From an uncultured Oceanospirillaceae bacterium (lineage in GTDB: Bacteria; Pseudomonadota; Gammaproteobacteria; Pseudomonadales; Oceanobacteraceae): a DNA stretch of 40,176 nt. The stretch covers positions 1 to 40,176 of the forward strand of contig CALJVD010000022.1 of NCBI GenBank assembly GCA_937974825.1, read 5' to 3'. Positions 15,941 through 25,237 of the stretch are shown here, piece by piece. The translations under genes were made by a program, and so were the position numbers. The notes beneath the pieces were generated by a model. It was not told where the DNA came from, did not search any database, and saw only the letters and a program-made list of their open reading frames with translations. Every line of letters begins with the position of its first letter. Position 1 is the stretch's first letter.

Positions 15941-17185
15941 TTAGATATCCAGTAAAATACGCGCTGGGTCTTCTAATAGTTCTTTAATTGTCACTAAGAA
16001 CTGAACCGCTTCTTTACCGTCAATCATGCGGTGGTCATACGATAGCGCTAAGTACATCATTGGTAGTATGACTACTTCACCATTTACCGCCATTGGGCGA
16101 TCTTGGATCTTGTGCATTCCTAAGATTGCAGTTTGTGGTGGGTTCAAAATCGGAGTCGACATTAATGAACCAAACACACCGCCATTAGTAATGGTAAAGG
16201 TACCACCCTGCATGTCTTCGATGCTTAACTTGCCATCACGACCACGTGTAGCGTAGTCACTAATGGTGCTTTCAATTTCAGCCAAGCCCATGTTGTCGGT
16301 ATCACGCAGAATAGGTACAACTAAACCACGTTCGGTCGATACAGCAACACCGATATCTTGGTAACCGTGGTATACCATATCGTTTCCATCAATCGATGCG
16401 TTAACTGCTGGGAAACGTTTAAGTGCTTCTGTCGCTGCTTTAATAAAGAACGACATAAAGCCAAGTTTCACACCATGTGACTTTTCAAATAAATCTTTGT
16501 ACTGCTTGCGCAACTCCATTACTGGCTTCATGTTAACTTCGTTGTACGTGGTTAACATAGCAGCATTATGCTGGGCGTCTACTAGACGTTTGGCGATGGT
16601 TGCACGTAAACGTGTCATTGGTACACGTTTCTCAATACGCTCACCTTGCGTTGCCTGACCTTCAAAGGTTGGCGCAGAGGCAGCAGGTGCTTTAGGCGCT
16701 TCTGCTGCTGGAGCAGGGGCTGCCTTAGGTGCAGCTTTAATATGGTTTAGAACGTCTTCTTTAGTGACACGTCCATCTTTACCGGTAGCTGTAACCGCAC
16801 TTAAGCTAATGTTATTTTCTTCAGCTAACTTACGAGCTGCTGGGTTAGCCAACACCTCTTCCGATGATACTGCTTCAGTAGCAGCTTCAGTGCTTGCTGC
16901 AGCAGGAGCTTCTGCTTCAGCTTCTTTAGCAGGTGCAGCTTCTATCTTACCAGCTTCGAATATTGCCAATACTTCTTCACTTAATACGACCTCTCCTTCG
17001 TCTTTAATAATAGACTTAAGGGTGCCATCGGCCGGCGCTACAATTTCTAAAACCACTTTGTCTGTTTCTACGTCAACGATTAACTCGTCACGCTCGATAG
17101 GCTCACCTGGTTTTTTGTACCAAGTAGCGACCGTACCGTCTGCAATAGACTCAGGAAAAGTTGGAGCTTTAATTTCTATTGTCAT
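15941..17185 (-). CDS. sucB: Dihydrolipoyl succinyltransferase (E2 of 2-oxoglutarate dehydrogenase)
   Basis: SucB is the core of the 2-oxoglutarate dehydrogenase complex and transfers the succinyl group to CoA. A single N-terminal lipoyl domain carries the lipoylated K43 (VETDKVVLEI). An Ala/Pro/Glu-rich linker follows, then a peripheral-subunit-binding domain (residues about 111-148, NPAARKLAEENN). A second Ala/Pro linker leads to the catalytic domain, which ends with LSYDHRMIDG (H385 and D389 in the active site). The 414-residue length is usual. It is 9 bases after sucA and 24 before lpdA, with an AAGGA site. Confidence 0.97.
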   Translation of the reverse strand: MTIEIKAPTFPESIADGTVATWYKKPGEPIERDELIVDVETDKVVLEIVAPADGTLKSIIKDEGEVVLSEEVLAIFEAGKIEAAPAKEAEAEAPAAASTEAATEAVSSEEVLANPAARKLAEENNISLSAVTATGKDGRVTKEDVLNHIKAAPKAAPAPAAEAPKAPAASAPTFEGQATQGERIEKRVPMTRLRATIAKRLVDAQHNAAMLTTYNEVNMKPVMELRKQYKDLFEKSHGVKLGFMSFFIKAATEALKRFPAVNASIDGNDMVYHGYQDIGVAVSTERGLVVPILRDTDNMGLAEIESTISDYATRGRDGKLSIEDMQGGTFTITNGGVFGSLMSTPILNPPQTAILGMHKIQDRPMAVNGEVVILPMMYLALSYDHRMIDGKEAVQFLVTIKELLEDPARILLDI

Positions 17186-17194
17186 GGTTGTTCC

Positions 17195-20053
17195 TTATTT
17201 ATTTCCTGTAGAAGCCTGGTCATGTAAGCCCAGTGCATCACAAATCAATTGTTCTTGTTGAGTTAAGTGTAGTGCCATATAACCTGCGGCAGGTGAAGCA
17301 GATGCCGCACGGCCGGCATATTGCAACCCAATCTCTGGGTATAAATCACCAATAACGCGACGCATATGATGCTGGCTGCTATACCAAGCGCCCATGTTCA
17401 TTGGCTCTTCTTGTACCCATTTAATTTCTGTAACGTTTTTATACTTCGCTAAGATCTTAGATAGCCTCTCAGACGGGAACGGATACAGCTGCTCAATACG
17501 TACAATGGCAACATCATCCATTTCTTCCGAGCGACGGCGCTCTAATAAGTCGTAATACACTTTACCTGAGCACATCAGAACGCTACGTACCTTCTTAGCT
17601 TCTAAATCATCGATCTCATCTAATACTGTGTAGAAACGACCACTAGCAAGCTCTTCTAAGGTACTCACTGCAAGCTTATGACGCAGTAAGCTCTTAGGTG
17701 ACATCACGACTAACGGCTTACGCAAAGGACGAATCATTTGACGTCGTAGCATGTGATACACCTGTGACGGAGTGCTCGGCACACAAATCTGAACATTATG
17801 CTCAGCACATAGTTGCAAGTAGCGCTCTAAACGTGCTGATGAGTGTTCGGGGCCTTGACCTTCATAACCATGAGGCAACAACATTACTAGACCACATAAG
17901 CGATCCCACTTGTATTCCCCAGAAGAGATAAATTGGTCGAATACAACTTGTGCACCGTTAGCGAAGTCACCAAACTGAGCTTCCCAAATAACCAATGCGT
18001 TAGGAGTCGTAGTTGCATAGCCATATTCAAACGCTAGCACGGCTTCTTCTGATAACAGAGAATCATAAATGCTAAAGCGTGGCTGATCTTCAGAAAGGTT
18101 AGCTAAAGGAATATAAGCCGTACCATCTTTTTGGTTATGTAAAACCGCATGACGGTGTGAGAAAGTACCACGACCAACGTCCTGACCTGTGATACGCACG
18201 TTATAACCTTGATCTAACAGGGTAGCGTACGCCATGGTTTCAGCAAAGCCCCAATTAATAGGCAATGCACCCGCAGCCATCTTGCCACGGTCTTCTAAAA
18301 TTTTTCCAACTTGACGTTGAATCGCAAAGCCTTCTGGTACTTCTAATAACTTATTAGCCAGCTCCTGAAGACGCTTTAACTCAAAGCTAGTATCTGCCTT
18401 ACTGGTCCATGTTTTACCTAAGTATGGAGTCCAGTTAACAAATAACTCATGATTAGGTTCTTTTACCAAACTCTTAGCAACGTGAAGACCTTCGTCAATT
18501 TCTTGGCGATAAGCTTCATCCATCTGCTTTAGTTCTTCCGCGGTAATAACACCCTCTTCGATCAATTTATTCGCATAGAGCTCACGCGTTGTTTTATGCG
18601 TTTTAATCACTTGATACATCAACGGCTGAGTACCTGATGGTTCATCAGCTTCGTTGTGACCGCGACGACGGTAACAAGTTAAGTCAATCACCACGTCTTT
18701 GCGGAATTCATTACGGTAGTCCACAGCAAGTTGTGTCACAAACAATACAGCTTCTGGGTCGTCAGCGTTTACATGAAGCACTGGGGCTTCAATCATTTTA
18801 GCTACGTCGGTGCTGTATTCTGTTGAACGAACGTCTTCACGTTTGTTAGTGGTAAAACCAACCTGGTTATTAATAACAATGTGAACTGTACCGCCTGTTT
18901 TAAAGCCGCGGTTTTGTGACATTTGGAATGTTTCCATCACAACACCTTGACCTGCAAAGGCGGAGTCACCGTGCATAATAACGGGCATTACCTGATCACC
19001 GGCTTTATCTTTACGGCGATCTTGGCGTGCACGCACAGAACCTTGTACCACTGGTGATACGATTTCTAAGTGCGATGGGTTAAACGCTAACGCTAGGTGT
19101 ATTTCACCGCCTGAAGTCATTACATTCGATGAGAACCCTTGGTGATACTTTACGTCACCGTGCGACTGATAATGTGCTTTACCATCAAACTCATCGAATA
19201 AGTCAGCAGTTTTCTTACCTAAAGTATTAATCAGTGTGTTTAGACGGCCACGGTGAGCCATACCAATTACAATTTCTTTAATACCGTAGGCGCCACTGCG
19301 CTGGATTAGCTCATCCATCAACGGAATTAAGCTTTCACCACCCTCAAGACCAAAGCGTTTAACACCTGGGTAACGTGAACCCAAATATTTTTCTAGCCCT
19401 TCTGCAGCCACTAAGCGCTCTAAGATGTGATATTTAACATCATTACCATATTTTGGTTTTGAACGTACACTTTCGAGGCGTTGCTGGAACCAGCGTTGTT
19501 CTTCTGTATTTACTATGTGCATATACTCGGCACCGATAGTACTACAGTAGGTTGTTTCTAATGCTTGTACAATTTCATTTAGCGTGGCTTCTTCTTGGCC
19601 AATGAATAATGTACCGGTTTGGAATACCGTGTCTAAATCTGCGCGGGACAACCCATAGTACGCTAGATCTAAGTCGGGTACTTCTTGTCGCTCCATTAAA
19701 CCTAATGGGTCTAAATTCGCTTTTTGATGACCACGTCCGCGGTAAGTGTTAATTAGTTGTAAAACCCTTACTTGCTTGCGGGCATAATCTGAGGAAACTG
19801 AAGATGTTGCTACCGGTGTTGCACGGTGCTTGTTTTTAGATAATAAAAGAAATTGCTCTCTGACTGGAGCATGAGGGATATCTACTGATGTTTGCTCGTC
19901 AACTCTTGGTAGTTGATTGAAATAATTACGCCATTCATCTGAAACTTCATTAGGATCTCTAAGGTAGGCTTCAAAGAGCTCCTCGATATAAGCAACATTA
20001 CCACCCGCCAACTGAGAGGTTTTCCTGAGTTGCTCCATTGTCTGCTCGTGCAT
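17195..20053 (-). CDS. sucA: 2-oxoglutarate dehydrogenase E1 component
   Basis: SucA is the thiamine-diphosphate-dependent decarboxylase of the complex. The N-terminus (YIEELFEAYLRDPNEV) matches the family's E2-binding segment. The core has the MAHRGRLN, GDSAFAGQG and VINNQVGFTT motifs of the ThDP-binding half, and later GQDVGRGTFSHRH and EAQFGDFANGAQV of the transketolase-like half. The length is 952 residues (E. coli 933). An ATG at 20038 is an alternative, but 20053 has AGGGTGG upstream. A 267-base gap full of inverted repeats separates it from sdhB (see 20054-20320). Confidence 0.96.
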   Translation of the reverse strand: MHEQTMEQLRKTSQLAGGNVAYIEELFEAYLRDPNEVSDEWRNYFNQLPRVDEQTSVDIPHAPVREQFLLLSKNKHRATPVATSSVSSDYARKQVRVLQLINTYRGRGHQKANLDPLGLMERQEVPDLDLAYYGLSRADLDTVFQTGTLFIGQEEATLNEIVQALETTYCSTIGAEYMHIVNTEEQRWFQQRLESVRSKPKYGNDVKYHILERLVAAEGLEKYLGSRYPGVKRFGLEGGESLIPLMDELIQRSGAYGIKEIVIGMAHRGRLNTLINTLGKKTADLFDEFDGKAHYQSHGDVKYHQGFSSNVMTSGGEIHLALAFNPSHLEIVSPVVQGSVRARQDRRKDKAGDQVMPVIMHGDSAFAGQGVVMETFQMSQNRGFKTGGTVHIVINNQVGFTTNKREDVRSTEYSTDVAKMIEAPVLHVNADDPEAVLFVTQLAVDYRNEFRKDVVIDLTCYRRRGHNEADEPSGTQPLMYQVIKTHKTTRELYANKLIEEGVITAEELKQMDEAYRQEIDEGLHVAKSLVKEPNHELFVNWTPYLGKTWTSKADTSFELKRLQELANKLLEVPEGFAIQRQVGKILEDRGKMAAGALPINWGFAETMAYATLLDQGYNVRITGQDVGRGTFSHRHAVLHNQKDGTAYIPLANLSEDQPRFSIYDSLLSEEAVLAFEYGYATTTPNALVIWEAQFGDFANGAQVVFDQFISSGEYKWDRLCGLVMLLPHGYEGQGPEHSSARLERYLQLCAEHNVQICVPSTPSQVYHMLRRQMIRPLRKPLVVMSPKSLLRHKLAVSTLEELASGRFYTVLDEIDDLEAKKVRSVLMCSGKVYYDLLERRRSEEMDDVAIVRIEQLYPFPSERLSKILAKYKNVTEIKWVQEEPMNMGAWYSSQHHMRRVIGDLYPEIGLQYAGRAASASPAAGYMALHLTQQEQLICDALGLHDQASTGNK

Positions 20054-20320
20054 CTACGACCACCCTGTTTAAAATATATAACAAGGGACTTCACTCTCAG
20101 AGTGCATGCTTCGATTCTCGACTAATCGAGTTCGAGGGCCAACCTTTTAAGTTGTTTGTCCTCTGTAGTGAAACGGATATCACCCGCTCCCCCATCTTGA
20201 AATAGCAAATTAAGGATAGCACCTTTTGAGCACTACCCTTAAGAAATTTTAACGTTAGTAGACTATATGTCTAGCCCACTAACGTCTAATGTCGTTTGCA
20301 GAACAGTGTATTGCTATTAA
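20054..20320 (-). promoter_or_regulatory. Structured sdhB-sucA intergenic leader
   Basis: No gene is visible. Read on the minus strand, several hairpins line up. ACGTTAGT/ACTAACGT (20285-20252, with an inner AGAC/GTCT stem) lies near sdhB. AAGGGTAG/CTATCCTT spans 20240-20212. A 6-bp stem lies at 20154-20140, and a two-part stem with TCGA and CTCGA arms at 20135-20111. CACTC/GAGTG at 20104-20092 lies about 40 bases before sucA. The first could terminate or attenuate sdh transcription. The rest would form the sucA 5' leader. Structured sucA leaders (the sucA and sucA-II RNA motifs) are known in other proteobacteria. I cannot assign this one. Confidence 0.45.
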
Positions 20321-21031
20321 TTACACTTGCTGACTTAACAACATATTACGGATATGACCGATAGCACGCGTCGGGTTCAATCCTTTCGGGCACATGTTAA
20401 CGCAGTTCATAATACCACGACAGCGGAACACGCTGAACGGGTCACTTAACCCTTCCAAACGCTCAACTGTTGCAGTGTCACGACTGTCCGCTAAGAAGCG
20501 ATACGCCTGTAACAAGCCTGATGGACCGATAAATTTATCTGGGTTCCACCAGAATGAAGGACAGGAGCTCGAGCAGCATGCACAAAGAATACACTCGTAC
20601 AGACCGTCAAGTTTTTCACGCTCTTCAGGAGTTTGAAGACGTTCAATCGCTGGAGCCGGTTCGTCATTGATTAAGTATGGTTTAATTTTCTCGTACTGTT
20701 TGTAGAACTGAGTTAAATCAACCACTAAGTCACGCACTACAGGCATACCAGGTAGAGGACGAATTACAAGTTTGTCCATTTTACCTTTAGTAGGTGTAGA
20801 TATAGGCGTCACACAAGACAAATAGTTCCACCCGTTTATATTCATACCGTCAGAACCACACACACCTTCACGGCATGCACGACGGAAAGCCAGAGTCGGA
20901 TCTTGCTCTTTAATCAGTTGTAACACATCAAGAACCATCACATCTCTATTGTTAGGAATAGTGATGTTGTAGTCTTGCATGTATGGAGCTTCGTCCTTCT
21001 CCGGATTATAACGATAGATACTTACTAGCAT
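20321..21031 (-). CDS. sdhB: Succinate dehydrogenase iron-sulfur subunit
   Basis: SdhB carries electrons from the flavoprotein to quinone through three iron-sulfur clusters. The [2Fe-2S] cysteines are in CREGVCGSDG and the later YLSC. The [4Fe-4S] and [3Fe-4S] ligands are in CILCACCSSSCP and CRGIMNCVNMCPKGLNP. The 236-residue length is normal. A GGAG site lies 8 bases before the ATG. It is the last gene of sdhCDAB and starts 15 bases after sdhA. Confidence 0.97.
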   Translation of the reverse strand: MLVSIYRYNPEKDEAPYMQDYNITIPNNRDVMVLDVLQLIKEQDPTLAFRRACREGVCGSDGMNINGWNYLSCVTPISTPTKGKMDKLVIRPLPGMPVVRDLVVDLTQFYKQYEKIKPYLINDEPAPAIERLQTPEEREKLDGLYECILCACCSSSCPSFWWNPDKFIGPSGLLQAYRFLADSRDTATVERLEGLSDPFSVFRCRGIMNCVNMCPKGLNPTRAIGHIRNMLLSQQV

Positions 21032-21046
21032 AGTTCTACTCCGGGA

Positions 21047-22822
21047 TTAATAAGTACGCTTAATTGGCTGGAATGCTGGTACAGTCTTAGGTTCAAAGTT
21101 CACTGCACGCTTACCTACTTTCTTAGTGGTAGGGAAATACAATGAGTGACATAACCAGTTCTCGTCATCACGTTCAGTGAAGTCATTACGAGCATGCGCA
21201 CCACGAGATTCTTTACGCTCAATTGCCACAACTGCAGTGGCATAAGCAACTTCATATAGGTTTTCAAGTTCAAGAGCTTCAATACGGTTAGTATTGTAAG
21301 CATTGCTCTTGTCTTCTAAATGAAGATTCTTAAGACGCTGACCAATTTCATCCAACATCGCCAGACCTTTTTCCATTGCTTCACCATCACGGAATACACC
21401 GAAGTAAAGCTGCATGGTTTTTTGTAGGTCTGCACGTACTGCAGGAACAGTTTCACCAGAAGTAGTGTTATTCAAGCGGTTTAAACGAGCCATTGCACGT
21501 TCAATTTCTTCTTCTGTTGCATCTTGCATCTCATAACCTTCTTTGAAGGTTTTTTCGATTTGAAGACCCACAGAACGACCAAATACAACTAAGTCTAGTA
21601 GTGAGTTACCACCTAAGCGGTTAGCACCGTGTACAGAAACACAGGCAACCTCACCGGCAGCATATAGACCTTCAATGATAACATCATTGCCGTTTTCGTC
21701 TTGAGCTAGAACCTGACCACCAATGTTAGTTGGTAAACCACCCATCATATAGTGACAAGTTGGAACAACAGGAATAGGTTCTTTTACTGGATCAACGTGA
21801 GCAAAGGTTTCTGATAGCTCACAGATACCAGGCAGACGAGAGTGAAGTGTTTCTTCACCTAAGTGGTCTAATTTAAGCAATACGTGGTCTTTGTTTGGAC
21901 CCACACCACGGCCATCTAGAATTTCTAGAACCATTGAGCGAGCAACAACGTCACGGCTTGCAAGGTCTTTTGCGTTAGGAGCATAACGCTCCATGAAGCG
22001 CTCACCTTCAGAGTTAATTAGGTAACCACCTTCACCACGACAACCTTCTGTTACAAGCACACCAGCGCCTGCAATACCCGTTGGGTGGAACTGCCACATT
22101 TCCATGTCTTGCAAGTTAATGCCTGCGCGAGCTGCCATACCAATACCGTCACCGGTGTTGATTAAAGCGTTGGTTGTGGACTGATAAATACGACCCGCAC
22201 CACCTGTCGCTAGTACAGTAGCTTTCGCTTTTAGGTAAACCGGTTCGCCAGTTTCAATATTTAAAGCAACAACACCAACAATTTGACCTTTAGCATTTTT
22301 CACTAGGTCAACTGCGTACCATTCGTTTAAGAAGGTAGTACCACCTTTTAAGTTACCTTGGTACAAAGTGTGTAGCAAAGCGTGACCAGTACGGTCAGCA
22401 GCAGCACAAGTACGTGCAGCTTGAACGTTAGGGTTATCAGGACCTTTAGACTGGCCACCGAATGGACGCTGATAAATACGACCTTCTTCGGTACGAGAGA
22501 AAGGTAGACCCATGTGTTCTAATTCGAATACAGCCTGAGGGCCAACGGTACACATATATTCGATAGCGTCTTGGTCACCGATGAAGTCGGAACCTTTAAC
22601 GGTATCGTACATGTGCCAACGCCAATCATCGTTCGGGTCAGCAGAAGCAATAGCACAAGTAATACCACCTTGAGCTGACACTGTATGTGAACGAGTTGGG
22701 AAAACTTTTGTAATACAAGCAGCGTTAATTCCAGCTTCGGTTAATTGAAGCGCAGCACGCATACCTGCACCACCACCACCTACAACGATGGCATCGAAGG
22801 ACATTGTTCTAATCTTGTTCAT
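21047..22822 (-). CDS. sdhA: Succinate dehydrogenase flavoprotein subunit
   Basis: SdhA oxidises succinate to fumarate with covalently bound FAD. The FAD motif is VVGGGGAG (residues 13-20) and the flavinylated histidine is H46 in RSHTVSAQGG. The substrate region has FHPTG, and the histidine and arginine of HYMMGG and HGANRLGGNS are present. The 591-residue length fits. A second ATG at 22804 (MSFDAI) is possible, but a GGAG lies upstream of 22822. It begins 3 bases after the sdhD stop. Confidence 0.97.
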   Translation of the reverse strand: MNKIRTMSFDAIVVGGGGAGMRAALQLTEAGINAACITKVFPTRSHTVSAQGGITCAIASADPNDDWRWHMYDTVKGSDFIGDQDAIEYMCTVGPQAVFELEHMGLPFSRTEEGRIYQRPFGGQSKGPDNPNVQAARTCAAADRTGHALLHTLYQGNLKGGTTFLNEWYAVDLVKNAKGQIVGVVALNIETGEPVYLKAKATVLATGGAGRIYQSTTNALINTGDGIGMAARAGINLQDMEMWQFHPTGIAGAGVLVTEGCRGEGGYLINSEGERFMERYAPNAKDLASRDVVARSMVLEILDGRGVGPNKDHVLLKLDHLGEETLHSRLPGICELSETFAHVDPVKEPIPVVPTCHYMMGGLPTNIGGQVLAQDENGNDVIIEGLYAAGEVACVSVHGANRLGGNSLLDLVVFGRSVGLQIEKTFKEGYEMQDATEEEIERAMARLNRLNNTTSGETVPAVRADLQKTMQLYFGVFRDGEAMEKGLAMLDEIGQRLKNLHLEDKSNAYNTNRIEALELENLYEVAYATAVVAIERKESRGAHARNDFTERDDENWLCHSLYFPTTKKVGKRAVNFEPKTVPAFQPIKRTY

Positions 22823-22825
22823 TGT

Positions 22826-23173
22826 TTATACACTCCAAAGAATCTGAATGCCCCAAATCAGGTAGGTAAACAACACGCCACCCATAAAGATAAGGAAAGA
22901 CAAACGAACTACTGTTGCTTTCATATAGTCTGTAGCAACAGTCCACATACCTATCCAAGCGTGAGCACAAATAGAAATCAAAGAAGCCAAGCTAAATACT
23001 TTTACCCATGTAGCAGCAAATAGATCGCTCCACTGCTGGTACTGTAAATCTGGATTCAATACAACAAAGCCAAATAAAAACAGAGTGTAGGCGGCTAATA
23101 TAATTGCACTTAGACGTTGAATGATGTGGTCATGTACCCCACTACGTCCATAGTTTGAAACACTGTTTACCAT
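22826..23173 (-). CDS. sdhD: Succinate dehydrogenase membrane anchor subunit D
   Basis: A 115-residue membrane protein with three hydrophobic helices (about residues 20-38, 51-70 and 91-111). With SdhC it binds haem b and ubiquinone. The pattern is typical: VHDHIIQRLSAIIL at the start and SICAHAWIGMWTVATDYMK in helix 2, where the family's haem-ligand histidine and quinone-site residues lie. A GTG at 23179 gives two more residues. I prefer the ATG at 23173 because AGGGG is about 7 bases upstream of it. It overlaps the end of sdhC by 7 bases, suggesting translational coupling. Confidence 0.93.
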   Translation of the reverse strand: MVNSVSNYGRSGVHDHIIQRLSAIILAAYTLFLFGFVVLNPDLQYQQWSDLFAATWVKVFSLASLISICAHAWIGMWTVATDYMKATVVRLSFLIFMGGVLFTYLIWGIQILWSV

Positions 23174-23541
23174 ACCCACACCCCTGCTAGAACAACTAAA
23201 ATTGCACTAAGAATTAATACGATCATGGCAGTGGCACGACCACCTTCTTTACTTTCAGCAACGCCAACATCCATTAGAAGATGGCGAATACCTGCTACAA
23301 AGTGATAGCTCAGTGCTGATAAACAACCCCAAGTTATAAACTTAACAAAGCCATTATCAAAAACCGCTTTCAGATCAGCGAAAGACTGTTCTGATTCTAG
23401 TGATAACGAAAGTGCCCATAGCGCTAAGGCCATGGCAACAAATAACATTATCCCAGTAGTACGGTGAATGACAGATGCTTTTGCAGCAAGTGGGAACTGA
23501 AAGGCAAGCAGATCTAAATTGATAGGTCTTTTACTATTCAC
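23167..23541 (-). CDS. sdhC: Succinate dehydrogenase cytochrome b556 subunit
   Basis: A 124-residue membrane subunit with three helices. The quinone/haem region is recognisable: RPINLDLLAFQFPLAAKAS, then VIHRTTGIMLF, and the haem-ligand histidine in YHFVAGIRHLLMD. It starts with GTG at 23541, with AAGAG a few bases upstream. No in-frame ATG fits the family start. It is the first gene of sdhCDAB-sucAB-lpdA-sucCD, preceded by a leader of about 110 bases. Confidence 0.94.
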   Translation of the reverse strand: MNSKRPINLDLLAFQFPLAAKASVIHRTTGIMLFVAMALALWALSLSLESEQSFADLKAVFDNGFVKFITWGCLSALSYHFVAGIRHLLMDVGVAESKEGGRATAMIVLILSAILVVLAGVWVW

Positions 23542-23655
23542 GGCTCTTACACTCTCATTTTTACGGCTTAAACATCCCTATTCATAATAAGGAATCAGCC
23601 TAGTATTAGAAATTTACTTCTTACCAAAATGCCGTCCGACATTCGGCGTGCGGGA

Positions 23656-23684
23656 ATTATAGTCATCAGTCGGTTGATTTACAA
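23656..23684 (-). promoter_or_regulatory. Predicted promoter of the sdh-suc operon
   Basis: On the minus strand TTGTAA (23684-23679), a 17-base spacer and a perfect TATAAT (23661-23656). It is placed about 115 bases upstream of the sdhC GTG. Confidence 0.65.
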
Positions 23685-23797
23685 ACGTCTTACAAATTTT
23701 GATTCAATACCCCTGGATTAAAAACAAAGGAGACGTAACCTTTTTGAACGAGTATAATGCTGCGCTCATTTGCATTACTCCTCTTTTCACATTCGAA

Positions 23798-23825
23798 TTG
23801 ACAAACCGTCTTCGATACTTATAGT
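23798..23825 (+). promoter_or_regulatory. Predicted promoter of gltA
   Basis: A perfect -35 TTGACA (23798-23803), a 16-base spacer and TATAGT (23820-23825), about 60 bases upstream of the gltA start. A very strong AGGAGG ribosome-binding site lies about 9 bases before the ATG. Confidence 0.75.
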
Positions 23826-23889
23826 TGTGCCCTTTATTTTGTGGTACGCCTTGAAAGAGGTTAAATTTTAATCAGCAGGAGGCCTATCT

Positions 23890-25167
23890 ATGGCTGACAA
23901 AAAAGCATATCTAAAGATCGATGGCGTAGAAGAACAGTTAGAACTGCCAGTCTATGAAGGCACGCTAGGCCCTAACGTTGTTGATGTTAGAAGTCTTACT
24001 GGCAATGGTTTATTCACTTACGATCCAGGTTTTGTATCTACCGCAGCCACTGAATCAAAGATTACTTTTATTGATGGAGCCAAAGGCACTTTATTACACC
24101 GCGGCTACCCTATTGAACAGCTTGCAGAAAAGTCAGACTACCTAGAAGTTTGCTACCTTCTGTTCCACGGTGAATTACCGACTCCAGAACAGAAAGAAGA
24201 ATATGTTAAAAGCATTACTCAGCACACAATGGTGCACGAGCAATTGCGTTTATTCTTCAACGGCTTCCGTCGTGATGCACACCCAATGGCCATTATGTGT
24301 GGTGTTGTTGGCGCCCTGTCAGCTTTCTTCCACGACTCAATGGACATTCGCAACCCTGAGCACCGTGTAATTTCAGCACACCGCTTAATTGCAAAAATGC
24401 CTACATTAGCTGCCATGGTTTACAAATACTCTATGGGGCAGCCATTCATGTATCCGCGTAACGATCTTTCTTACGCTGAAAACTTCCTACACATGATGTT
24501 CAACACGCCATGTGAAGAAAAGCCAATCAACCCTGTTATCGCTAAAGCCATGGACCGCATTTTCATGCTTCATGCTGACCACGAACAAAACGCATCAACT
24601 TCTACCGTGCGTTTAGCAGGTTCTACCGGCGCCAACCCATTTGCTTGTATTGCTTCAGGTATTGCAGCACTTTGGGGTCCTGCACACGGTGGTGCAAACG
24701 AAGCTGTTCTTCGTATGCTGAATGAAATTGGCGACGAATCTAATATCGATAAGTACATTGCCAAAGCGAAAGACAAGAATGATCCATTCCGTCTAATGGG
24801 CTTCGGTCACCGTGTTTACAAGAACTTTGACCCTCGCGCCAAAGTAATGAAACAAACCTGTGATGAAGTACTAGCAGAGCTTGGCAAAGAAGACGATCCT
24901 CTACTGAAAATTGCAATGAAGCTTGAGAAGATTGCTACCGAAGATGAATACTTCGTTAAACGTGGTCTATACCCTAACGTTGACTTCTACTCTGGTATTA
25001 TTCTTAAAGCCATTGGTATCCCAACTGAACTATTCACAGTAATCTTTGCTACTGGTCGTACTCCTGGCTGGATTGCACACTGGAATGAAATGATCAGTAA
25101 CGAATACCGTATTGGTCGTCCTCGCCAGCTATACACTGGTCATACTAAGCGTGATTACCCAGGTTAA
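23890..25167 (+). CDS. gltA: Citrate synthase (type II)
   Basis: GltA condenses acetyl-CoA and oxaloacetate, the entry step of the TCA cycle. The chain is 425 residues, the hexameric gram-negative type. HADHEQNASTSTVR and the catalytic H266 (GPAHGGANEA), H307 (MGFGHRVYKNFDPRA) and the aspartate in PNVDFYSG (D365) are all present. It starts with a strong AGGAGG site. It is divergent from the sdh operon and followed by a strong terminator. This placement is the one seen in Pseudomonas and relatives. Confidence 0.97.
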   Translation: MADKKAYLKIDGVEEQLELPVYEGTLGPNVVDVRSLTGNGLFTYDPGFVSTAATESKITFIDGAKGTLLHRGYPIEQLAEKSDYLEVCYLLFHGELPTPEQKEEYVKSITQHTMVHEQLRLFFNGFRRDAHPMAIMCGVVGALSAFFHDSMDIRNPEHRVISAHRLIAKMPTLAAMVYKYSMGQPFMYPRNDLSYAENFLHMMFNTPCEEKPINPVIAKAMDRIFMLHADHEQNASTSTVRLAGSTGANPFACIASGIAALWGPAHGGANEAVLRMLNEIGDESNIDKYIAKAKDKNDPFRLMGFGHRVYKNFDPRAKVMKQTCDEVLAELGKEDDPLLKIAMKLEKIATEDEYFVKRGLYPNVDFYSGIILKAIGIPTELFTVIFATGRTPGWIAHWNEMISNEYRIGRPRQLYTGHTKRDYPG

Positions 25168-25181
25168 TCCCTTAATTTGAC

Positions 25182-25211
25182 AAAAAAGCCGCTTTAATTA
25201 GCGGCTTTTTT
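25182..25211. terminator. Bidirectional rho-independent terminator, gltA / glpD
   Basis: AAAAAAGCCGCT (25182-25193) pairs with AGCGGCTTTTTT (25200-25211) around a 6-base loop. The GC core has A-run and T-run flanks, so it should work for both convergent genes. Confidence 0.92.
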
Positions 25212-25237
25212 ATTTCACCACCAAAAGTTTAATGAGA

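Larger units (their letters stand above)
23542..23889. other. Divergent sdhC / gltA control region
   Basis: 348 bases between the divergent starts. Back-to-back promoters are visible and listed separately. The leftward transcript has a leader with a GCCG/CGGC dyad around 23630-23650. No coding potential was seen. Confidence 0.7.

Noticed and set aside
16764..17261. 165-codon plus-strand frame across sucB/sucA
   Set aside because: Ala/Ser-rich mirror of the Ala/Pro/Glu linker of sucB.
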